Source: Streptomyces rubellomurinus (lineage in GTDB: Bacteria; Actinomycetota; Actinomycetes; Streptomycetales; Streptomycetaceae). Taken from it: a stretch of DNA of 64,000 bases. Location: positions 10,284 to 74,283 of the forward strand of contig NZ_JZKH01000037.1 of the NCBI RefSeq assembly GCF_000961885.1, read 5' to 3'. The position numbers and the translations under genes are program-made. The stretch's first letter is position 1, and each line of letters opens with the position of its first letter. Under the pieces are notes generated by a model, which was not told the DNA's origin, did not search any database, and saw only the letters and a program-made list of their open reading frames with translations. Of this stretch, positions 10,946-18,001 are shown piece after piece.

Positions 10946-11517
10946 AGGTCGTCCTCAGCGAAGGGCAGAGCTCGGGCGCGGACCATCAGGGCCGCGCGCT
11001 TTTCGGGCAGGTCGAGTTCGGCGGCGACGTGGAATCCGGCCCGTTCGAAGGCCCGGACGGAGCGCCGGTTGCGCACGTCCGGTTCGGCCACCACCCGTTC
11101 GCAGGCCGGGCGGCGGCGCAGGACCAGGTCGGCGAGGGCGGTCAGCAGGACGGCGCCGAGGCCCCGGCCGCGGGCGGCGGCGGGGCCGAGCAGCAGGTGC
11201 AGGCCGGTGTCGTGCGGCCGGGCGGGGTAGTGCGCGGCGAGCGGGTCGAGGTCGGCGCGGTAGACCTCCCAGTAGCTCATCGGCTCGCCGTCGAGCAGGC
11301 CGAGGCAGGGCAGGCTGCGGCCGTCGCCGTCGAGTTGGGCCCGGACGTGCCGCTCGGTGACGGCGGGCGGCCCGGCGAGCGCCCAGAACTCGTCGACCTC
11401 GGGGTCGTTCATCCACCCGGCGAGCAGCGGGAGGTCGGCCGGCAGCCGGACGGGGCTGAGCCGGAACTCGCCGGCCGGGGTGGGGACGGCGCCCCACGCC
11501 GGTACGTCGTCCGTCAT
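10942..11517 (-). CDS. Siderophore N-acyltransferase, GNAT fold (AlcB/IucB type)
   Basis: A 191-residue acetyltransferase that in this context would acylate the N-hydroxylated amine to form the hydroxamate ligand. It has the Acetyltransf_8 features of siderophore enzymes: the WMNDPEVDEFW segment near residue 36, the YWEVYRADLDPLAAHY strand, and the acetyl-CoA loop AARGRGLGAVLL. The ATG start overlaps the upstream synthetase stop by 4 nt, and its own stop overlaps the hydroxylase start, so the four genes are one translationally coupled operon. Confidence 0.9.
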   Translation of the reverse strand: MTDDVPAWGAVPTPAGEFRLSPVRLPADLPLLAGWMNDPEVDEFWALAGPPAVTERHVRAQLDGDGRSLPCLGLLDGEPMSYWEVYRADLDPLAAHYPARPHDTGLHLLLGPAAARGRGLGAVLLTALADLVLRRRPACERVVAEPDVRNRRSVRAFERAGFHVAAELDLPEKRAALMVRARALPFAEDDL

Positions 11518-13334
11518 CGGGCGCCCGCCACCGGGTTGGGGATGTCCACGTACACGGACTGGGTGGCGACCGGGCCGACCAGTTCGTCCAGGCCGTTGAT
11601 CCGGGTGAGCAGGTTGGCCTTGCAGGGCAGGGTGGGCGCGTCCAGCAGCAGCGCGGGCAGCGCCGAGCCGGTGGCGGCGGCGCGCGGGCCGGCCAGGAAG
11701 CGGCGCAGCCCGGCGAGCAGGACGTCCTCGTCGGCGAGGCCCTGGCTGCCGAGGGCGCCGATCAGGCCGAGCACGTGGTTGATGCCGAGGTAGTAGGCGA
11801 AGTGGTGGTCGATCACCTGGTCGGGCAGGAAGGTGTCGCTGTCGGCGCCGAGCCCGGGCAGTCGGGCGGTGAGCCGGTCGGCGGCGCTCTGCCGGTAGTA
11901 GTAGCCCTGGTTGTCGCGGTAGCGGCCGCCACTGGGCCAGCCGTCCCGGTCGAGCAGGACGAGGCTGTTCTGCTGGTGGGCCTCCAGGGCGATGCCGCCC
12001 CGGCCGTCCAGCCAGAGGACGGGCAGCACAACGGCGTCCAGATAGCGCAGGAACCATTCGGCGGCGACGGTGCGCAGCGGTCGGCCGGTGCGGGCGGCGA
12101 GCGCCCGGACGGTGTCGCCGAGCCGGGAGGGCACGGTGTCGCCGGCTCCGCGCGGCTGTTCGGCGACCAGCCCGGCGACGCACAGCACGCGGTCGGCGGG
12201 GGCGAAGGGCTGGGCGCGCAGCACGGTGTCGAGGCCGCCCGGGTCGCCGAGGGCGGGGTGGTCGACGCCGATCCAGGCCGGGTCGCGGACGATGTCGAAG
12301 CCGGGGTGGGCGGCCCGCCACTCGGCGGCCAGCCCGCTCTCCAGCAGCCGGTGCATCTCCAGGCCGCGGTGCAGTTCCTTGCGCAGGTTCTCCCGGCGGG
12401 AGTTGGTGATCCGCAGGCCGAGCGAGAGCTTGAGCATCCACGGGGTGCCGGGCCGGTAGACGGTGCGCACCGAGGAGGTGGGGTGCCAGGGTTCACCGGC
12501 CGGCCCGAGGTCGCGCAGCAGCCCGTCCGCGAGCAGGGCGGCGACGGCCGGACGGTGGGCGAGTTCGCGGGCCTGCCAGGGGTGCAGCGGCAGGGCGGCG
12601 GTGCCGGGCGGCAGGGTGAGGGCGCCGTCGAGCAGGTCGGCGGTGAGCCGGTCGGCGGTCTCGGCGAGGGCGGAGCCGGCGGCGAGCAGGGCGCGGTCGA
12701 CGGCGTACCAGTGGAGTTGGAAGGCGCCGTGCAGTTCGGGCGAGTAGGCGGCGCTCTGGGCCGGGCCGAGGCCGTCGCGGCTCTTCGGGGTGGGGTGCAG
12801 CGGGTGGCCGAGCAGCAGGGCCTGTTCGGCGGCGAGGAAGTGCGAGCGTTCGGGGCCGCCGGCCGGGGTGGCGGTGCGGTGGTGGGCGAGGATCTCGGCG
12901 GTGCGCACGACCGAGTCGGCGACCCGGGCGGCGAGGTCGGCGACCTGGCCGGGGTCGGGCCGTTCGGCGGCCGCGGCGGCGAGCAGGGCGGCGGCGGTGA
13001 CGGCGTCGACGGGGGCCCCGAAACCGTCGACGGCCCCGCCCGAGGCGGCGTCGCCGACCGCGAGGACGGCCGGGCCGAAGCGGTGCCAGCCGCCGGGCGA
13101 CCAGTAGCGGACGGCGGCGGAGAGCCGGGCGGCGCCGCCGAGGACGGCGATCCGCAGCCGGCCGTCCGGTCCGGGCCGGGCGCCGGTCTCGCGGGTCCAG
13201 CACCGCAACAGGGCTTCCACGGCGGCCTGTTCGGCGGCGACGGCCGGGTCCGGGTGCAGCAGCGGGTCGGGCCCGGGATGCCCGGCCGCGGCCGGCGGCG
13301 GGACGGGCGGGGCTCCGGTGAGTGCGGTGCTCAA
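11514..13334 (-). CDS. IucA/IucC-family NRPS-independent siderophore synthetase (first of two)
   Basis: A 606-residue NIS synthetase and the first gene of the operon. Diagnostic segments are LGHPLHPTPKSRDGL (GHP-x-HP-x-x-K-x-R), LPLHPWQARELAH, PTSSVRTVYRP, KLSLGLRITNSRREN and EAHQQNSLVLL followed by YRDNQGYYYR, an ATP- and carboxylate-binding set of the family. The start is taken as TTG at 13334 because AAGGAG stands 5 nt upstream and the translated region further upstream is not family-like. By order it would play the IucA role (first condensation with citrate); this is inference. Expression should be iron-controlled through the operator at 13417-13444. Confidence 0.9.
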   Translation of the reverse strand: MSTALTGAPPVPPPAAAGHPGPDPLLHPDPAVAAEQAAVEALLRCWTRETGARPGPDGRLRIAVLGGAARLSAAVRYWSPGGWHRFGPAVLAVGDAASGGAVDGFGAPVDAVTAAALLAAAAAERPDPGQVADLAARVADSVVRTAEILAHHRTATPAGGPERSHFLAAEQALLLGHPLHPTPKSRDGLGPAQSAAYSPELHGAFQLHWYAVDRALLAAGSALAETADRLTADLLDGALTLPPGTAALPLHPWQARELAHRPAVAALLADGLLRDLGPAGEPWHPTSSVRTVYRPGTPWMLKLSLGLRITNSRRENLRKELHRGLEMHRLLESGLAAEWRAAHPGFDIVRDPAWIGVDHPALGDPGGLDTVLRAQPFAPADRVLCVAGLVAEQPRGAGDTVPSRLGDTVRALAARTGRPLRTVAAEWFLRYLDAVVLPVLWLDGRGGIALEAHQQNSLVLLDRDGWPSGGRYRDNQGYYYRQSAADRLTARLPGLGADSDTFLPDQVIDHHFAYYLGINHVLGLIGALGSQGLADEDVLLAGLRRFLAGPRAAATGSALPALLLDAPTLPCKANLLTRINGLDELVGPVATQSVYVDIPNPVAGAR

Positions 13335-13745
13335 GGCTGCTCCTTGGTGCGCGTGGGGGTGCGGACGCGCGGGCGGCGGGGCGTGGAGCGGTTCGGCGGG
13401 TGCTCGCGGCCTTCGCGTCAGGTAAGGGTTACCTATCCCTGACGGGTGATCACAAGGGCGGGTCACTCGTCCTGGTGAAGATCCGTGATACTCCCGCACC
13501 GGCCCGGCGGAGCCTGCTGCGTCAACGGACCCGCCCGGTCCGCGTCACGGATCGGTGACCTGCGCCCGCCCGCGCAACCCGGGGGGCGGCCGCCGCCGTC
13601 CTGTACGGCGGTGGAAGACTCCAGGGCGGCGAGCCGCCGCACCGGAGCCGGACCGACCGCCGCCCGCCCGCCCGAACCGCCCGCCCGAAACCGCCCGCCC
13701 GAACCGACCGACCGACCGACCGAGCACACAGGGGGAAGTGCACAG
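13335..13745. other. Divergent intergenic region between siderophore operon and lipoprotein gene
   Basis: This 411-nt gap holds the siderophore ribosome binding site (13340-13345), the iron-box-like operator, and a possible -35 TTGTGA for the operon at 13450-13455 on the minus strand. A C-rich run of imperfect 13-nt units ending in ACCG repeats (about 13661-13724) precedes the lipoprotein start. I see no gene in it. Confidence 0.6.
13417..13444. promoter_or_regulatory. Iron-box-like operator (DmdR/IdeR type) for the siderophore operon
   Basis: TCAGGTAAGGGTTACCTAT (13418-13436) matches the streptomycete iron box TTAGGTTAGGCTCACCTAA at 14 of 19 positions. It lies inside a larger dyad with arms CGTCAGG (13416-13422) and CCTGACG (13438-13444). 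It sits about 85 bp upstream of the first siderophore gene, where a DtxR-family iron repressor would be expected to act. Repressor identity is inferred. Confidence 0.75.
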
Positions 13746-14942
13746 ATGCCTACGATCCACCGGTCCCTGGCCGCCGTCGCGGTCGCGGGGGCCCTGCTCG
13801 CGGTGAGCGCCTGCGGGCCGGACGGCCCGGCCGGCGACGGCGGCTCCACCGTGGCGGGCCCGCCGCCCGCGAGCGACTCGCCCTCCTCCGGTGGCCGGAT
13901 CACCCTGCCCTCCGGCCTGCCGACCAGCCTGCTGGAGGGCCTGCCGAAGACCTGGGACGACCTGAAGAAGTGGAGGTTCGAGGACTGGGACTCCTGGGCC
14001 TCCAAGCACGTCTTCAACAACCCGGTGGTGAAGGACTTCTGGGACCCGGACACGATGGGTGACTCCAAGCCCGCCGACCCGGCCCCGCCGTCCGCGAAGC
14101 CCGCCCCGGCCACGCCCACGCCCACCGCCGCCGGCTCCGCCGCGGACGACGGCGCGACCGACCCGGAGCCGCCGGTGGTCAAGGCGGTGCCGGTGCCCCG
14201 GCCGTACCTCCAACAGCCGTCCGGCAAGGTGTTCTTCAGCGCCAAGGGCGGCCGCGGCAACTGCTCGGCGACGGTGATCACCGACCCGCAGCACCCGGGG
14301 AGGAGCAACCTGGTCTGGACGGCCGGCCACTGCGTGCACGAGGGCAAGGGCGGCACCTTCTACAAGGACCTGGTCTTCGTGCCCGCCTACAACAACTCGG
14401 GTGCCTCCAGCGGCGGCAAGCGGGCCCCGCTGTCCGAGCTGGCGCCGCTGGGCACCTGGTGGGCCGACCAGGTCACCACCTCGCCGCAGTGGATGGTCGA
14501 GGGCGGTGGCAGCGGCGACGCGGCCAACCAGTACGACTTCGCGGTGATGCGCGTGCACAACCAGAACGACACCGGCAAGTCCCTGGAGGAGACGGTCGGT
14601 TCGGCCGTCCCGGTGTGGTTCGACGCGCCGCGCGACAAGCTCGACGTCTGGGCCGCCGGCTACCCGCTGGTCAAGCCCTTCGACGGCCAGGAGCTCTACA
14701 AGTGCGTCGGGGGCAGGCCCACCCGGCTGTCCTTCGACGCCAAGCGCCCGACGATGCTCACCATCGGCTGCGACATGACCCAGGGCGCCAGCGGCGGCGG
14801 CTGGTTCGCGACCATGCCGGACGGGAAGACCGCCCTGGTCAGCAACACCTCGATCGGCACCCAGGGGCACACCTCGCTCAGCGGCCCGTACCTGGAGACC
14901 GTCGCCAGGAACGCCCTGGACTGGATCTCCCGCAAGCAGTGA
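13746..14942 (+). CDS. Secreted trypsin-like serine protease, lipoprotein
   Basis: A 398-residue exported protein. The N-terminus is a signal peptide ending in the lipobox LLAVSAC (Cys at about residue 21). A low-complexity Pro/Ala linker follows, then a chymotrypsin-fold domain with all three catalytic residues in context: VWTAGHCVHEG (His), NQYDFAVMRV (Asp) and TQGASGGGWF (Ser). It should act on the outer face of the membrane; the substrate is unknown. The ATG at 13746 follows an AGGGGGAAG site; a longer in-frame reading to 13485 is not supported. The next gene is a paralogue lacking the serine. Confidence 0.88.
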   Translation: MPTIHRSLAAVAVAGALLAVSACGPDGPAGDGGSTVAGPPPASDSPSSGGRITLPSGLPTSLLEGLPKTWDDLKKWRFEDWDSWASKHVFNNPVVKDFWDPDTMGDSKPADPAPPSAKPAPATPTPTAAGSAADDGATDPEPPVVKAVPVPRPYLQQPSGKVFFSAKGGRGNCSATVITDPQHPGRSNLVWTAGHCVHEGKGGTFYKDLVFVPAYNNSGASSGGKRAPLSELAPLGTWWADQVTTSPQWMVEGGGSGDAANQYDFAVMRVHNQNDTGKSLEETVGSAVPVWFDAPRDKLDVWAAGYPLVKPFDGQELYKCVGGRPTRLSFDAKRPTMLTIGCDMTQGASGGGWFATMPDGKTALVSNTSIGTQGHTSLSGPYLETVARNALDWISRKQ

Positions 14943-14984
14943 CCCACAAGCAGTGACCCATAGACAGTGACCCGCAGGCAGTGA
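14933..14984 (+). repeat. Four 14-bp tandem repeats spanning the protease stop codon
   Basis: Units of the form CAAGCAGTGACCCA repeat four times with few changes, beginning in the last codons of the protease gene. Each unit carries a TGA that falls in a different frame as the 14-nt period shifts. Confidence 0.8.
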
Positions 14985-15066
14985 GGACGCGCGGGCGGTC
15001 GACAGCCGCCCCGCAGCCGTCCGTCAGCCGCACCGAGCACCGAAGCACCACGGGGGAGGACTCAGC

Positions 15067-16179
15067 ATGCCCAGGAACGAAGGCCGGCGCCGCCGGGCCG
15101 CGACGGCCGCCGCCGCGCTGCTCGGCGCGCTCGCGCTCACCGCGACGGCCTGCGGGCCGGACGCCGCCCCCGGCGCGAGCGCCCCGCCGCTCGCGCTGCC
15201 CAAGGCCGCGCCCACCAGCGTGGGCGACCTGAGCGGCTGGAAGCTGGAGGACTGGGCCCGGTTCGTCGCCGACAGCGGCTTCGCCAACGAGGTGGCCCAG
15301 GGCTACTGGTCGACCGGCCGGACGGAGGGCGCCAAGCCCCGACTGGTGCAGGAGTACGCGCTCTCCTCCCCCGCCCAGGGCGACGTCCAGCGGGACGCGC
15401 CGCCCGCCGCCGTCCCGGCCACGCCGCAGCCGCACCCGTACACCCCGGCCACCGCGGTGGCCGGCAAGCTCTTCGTGACCACGCCCAAGGGCGACGCGGT
15501 CTGCTCCGGCACGGTGGTCTCCGACCCGCTCAACCCGGGGCGGAGCAACCTCGTCTACACCGCCGCGCACTGCCTGCACGAGGGCAGGGGCGGCGGCTGG
15601 ATGAAGAACATCGTGTTCGTGCCGGCCTTCAACCGGGACGGCCGGGCGGGCCGCGGCAAGCCGTACACCGAGCAGCAGGCCGCTCCGTACGGCCGGTGGA
15701 CGGCGGTGCGGGCCATGGTCTCGCCGACCTGGCTGCAGGAGAGCGGCGTCGGCGCCCGCGATCAGTTCGACTACGGGATCGTCCGGGTGCGCGGCGAGGG
15801 CGGCACCTCGCTGGAGGAGGCGGTCGGCGGCTCGGTGCCGATCTGGTTCAACGCCCCGCGCGAGCAGATCACCTCGGCCGTCTCGTACGGCTACCCGGCC
15901 GAGCGGCCGTTCGACGGCATGGAGCTGGACCACTGCGACTCGGCCGTCCGGCCGTCCCGGCTGTCCTTCGACCGGGCCCGCCCGCCGATGTACGTGATCG
16001 GCTGCACGATGACCGGCGGGGCCGGTGGCGGCGGCTGGTTCATCACCAGGGACGGCAAGCCGAACCTGATCAGCGTCAACTCGATCGGCGACCGCAACCC
16101 GTCCGGGTACCTGGCCGGGCCCTCGCTGCAGGACCAGGCCAAACAGGCCTTCGACTACTTCGCCAAGAACGTGAAGTGA
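15067..16179 (+). CDS. Trypsin-like lipoprotein paralogue lacking the catalytic serine
   Basis: A 370-residue protein that aligns along its length with the preceding gene. It has a signal peptide with lipobox ALTATAC, a shared segment before the protease domain (GWKLEDWARF here, KWRFEDWDSW in the neighbour), and the chymotrypsin fold. His is in YTAAHCLHEG and Asp in QFDYGIVRV, but the serine motif GASGGGW of the neighbour is TGGAGGGGW here. The nucleophile codon AGC is replaced by GGT. It is therefore predicted to be catalytically inactive, a possible binding or regulatory partner of the first protein. A convergent terminator follows. Confidence 0.88.
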   Translation: MPRNEGRRRRAATAAAALLGALALTATACGPDAAPGASAPPLALPKAAPTSVGDLSGWKLEDWARFVADSGFANEVAQGYWSTGRTEGAKPRLVQEYALSSPAQGDVQRDAPPAAVPATPQPHPYTPATAVAGKLFVTTPKGDAVCSGTVVSDPLNPGRSNLVYTAAHCLHEGRGGGWMKNIVFVPAFNRDGRAGRGKPYTEQQAAPYGRWTAVRAMVSPTWLQESGVGARDQFDYGIVRVRGEGGTSLEEAVGGSVPIWFNAPREQITSAVSYGYPAERPFDGMELDHCDSAVRPSRLSFDRARPPMYVIGCTMTGGAGGGGWFITRDGKPNLISVNSIGDRNPSGYLAGPSLQDQAKQAFDYFAKNVK

Positions 16180-16183
16180 CGCG

Positions 16184-16220
16184 CGAGGGGCCCCGGACCG
16201 GTCGGTCCGGGGGCCCCTCG
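16184..16220. terminator. Convergent terminator between pseudoprotease gene and hflX
   Basis: CGAGGGGCCCCGGACC pairs with GGTCCGGGGGCCCCTCG around a 4-nt loop, with one bulge. It fills the short gap between two convergent genes. Confidence 0.85.
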
Positions 16221-16228
16221 TCGGCACG

Positions 16229-17731
16229 TCAGCCCTGCAGGGCGACCGCGAAGTGCTCCAGCTCGGCGGCCAGCTCGGCCGGCACCTTGGCGTGCACCAG
16301 GGTGCCCTCGCCGGTGTGCTCGGTGGCGATCAGCTCGCCCTCCGCGTGCACCCGGGAGACCAGCGCGCCCTGGGTGTAGGGCACCAGGGCCCGCACCTCG
16401 ATCGCCGGGCGCGGCAGCTCGTCGTCGATGAGCTGCAGCAGCTCGTCCATGCCCGCGCCGGTGCGGGCCGACACCACGATGGCGTGCGGCTCGCGGCGCA
16501 GCAGCCGCTGCAGCACGTGCGGGTCGGCGGCGTCCGCCTTGTTGATCACCACGATCTCCGGCACGTTCTGCGCGTCGACCGAGACGATGACCTCGCGGAC
16601 GGCGGCCAGCTGCGTCTCCGGCTCGGGGTGCGAGCCGTCGACGACGTGCAGGATGAGGTCCGCGTCGGCGACCTCCTCCATGGTCGAGCGGAAGGCCTCG
16701 ACCAGGTGGTGCGGCAGGTGCCGGACGAACCCGACCGTGTCGGCCAGGGTGTAGACCCGCCCGCTCGGGGTCTGGGCCCGGCGCACGGTCGGGTCCAGGG
16801 TGGCGAACAGCGCGTTCTCCACCAGCACGCCCGCGCCGGTGAGCCGGTTGAGCAGGGAGGACTTGCCGGCGTTGGTGTAGCCGGCGATGGCCACGGACGG
16901 CACCTGGTGGCGCTTGCGCTCCTGGCGCTTGGTGTCGCGGCCCTTCTTCATGTCGGCGATCTCCCGGCGGAGCTTCGCCATCTTCTCGCGGATCCGGCGC
17001 CGGTCGGTCTCGATCTTGGTCTCACCGGGACCACGGGTGGCCATGCCGCCGCCGGACGAGCCGGAGCCGCCACCACCCATCTGCCGGGACAGCGACTGAC
17101 CCCAGCCGCGCAGACGCGGCAGCATGTACTGCATCTGCGCCAGCGAGACCTGCGCCTTGCCCTCCCGGGACTTGGCGTGCTGGGCGAAGATGTCCAGGAT
17201 CAGGGCCGTCCGGTCGACGACCTTGACCTTGACCACGTCTTCCAGGTGGATCAGCTGGCCGGGGGTGAGCTCACCGTCGCAGACCACGGTGTCGGCGCCG
17301 CTGGAGGCGACGATGTCGCGCAGCTCCTGCGCCTTGCCGGAGCCGATGTAGGTCGCGGCGTCGGGCTTGTCGCGGCGCTGGATGACGCCGTCCAGCACCT
17401 CGGAGCCGGCGGTCTCGGCGAGCGCGGCGAGCTCGGCCATCGAGTTCTCCGCCTCCTCCAGGGTGCCGTCGGTCCAGACGCCGACGAGCACCACGCGCTC
17501 CAGGCGGAGCTGGCGGTACTCGACCTCGGTGACGTCTTCGAGTTCGGTGGAGAGGCCGGCGACCCGGCGCAGGGCGGCACGCTCGCTGCGGTCGTACTGG
17601 TCGCCGTCGTAGTGGTGGCCGAGGTCCTCGTCGATGGCCGCGAGGTCCTCGTCCATGAGGGCTTCCGCCCGCCGACCGTCGATGCGGCGCGGGGCGTCGG
17701 CGTGGTCGCGGGCTTCGAACGTGGAGGTCAT
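16229..17731 (-). CDS. hflX: Ribosome-associated GTPase HflX
   Basis: A 500-residue translational GTPase that in other bacteria splits or rescues stalled 70S ribosomes. The N-terminal HflX domain carries YIGSGKAQEL (about residue 172), followed by a Gly-rich linker before TRGPGETKIETDRRRIREK. The G domain has G1 GYTNAGKSS, G3 DTVGFV and G4 NKAD. The N-terminus (about residues 1-60) is acidic and longer than in E. coli. ATG at 17731 follows AAAGGA. It is the last gene of a leftward block after the RSH and dapF genes. Confidence 0.96.
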   Translation of the reverse strand: MTSTFEARDHADAPRRIDGRRAEALMDEDLAAIDEDLGHHYDGDQYDRSERAALRRVAGLSTELEDVTEVEYRQLRLERVVLVGVWTDGTLEEAENSMAELAALAETAGSEVLDGVIQRRDKPDAATYIGSGKAQELRDIVASSGADTVVCDGELTPGQLIHLEDVVKVKVVDRTALILDIFAQHAKSREGKAQVSLAQMQYMLPRLRGWGQSLSRQMGGGGSGSSGGGMATRGPGETKIETDRRRIREKMAKLRREIADMKKGRDTKRQERKRHQVPSVAIAGYTNAGKSSLLNRLTGAGVLVENALFATLDPTVRRAQTPSGRVYTLADTVGFVRHLPHHLVEAFRSTMEEVADADLILHVVDGSHPEPETQLAAVREVIVSVDAQNVPEIVVINKADAADPHVLQRLLRREPHAIVVSARTGAGMDELLQLIDDELPRPAIEVRALVPYTQGALVSRVHAEGELIATEHTGEGTLVHAKVPAELAAELEHFAVALQG

Positions 17732-18001
17732 TCTGTCCTTTGGCTGCTGGTACGGGTGGCCTGTCGGGGACCGTCGGTACGGGCCCGTAAGGAGTCTGCC
17801 CAGCTGTCGCCCCGGCTACCGTCGGGTGAGGTGAGCTACCCCTCGGGGCCGCGGTGTCACCGGGGCTCCTGTGCCCTGAGAACGCCGCGGACCGGCCGTG
17901 AATTCCCCATGATGGTCGCACGCCCGGGGCGGGCCGGTCACCCCCTTTTCACCCGGGGTCATCCCGCGGTCACCCAGGACGTCCGCCGCCGCCCGCACCC
18001 G

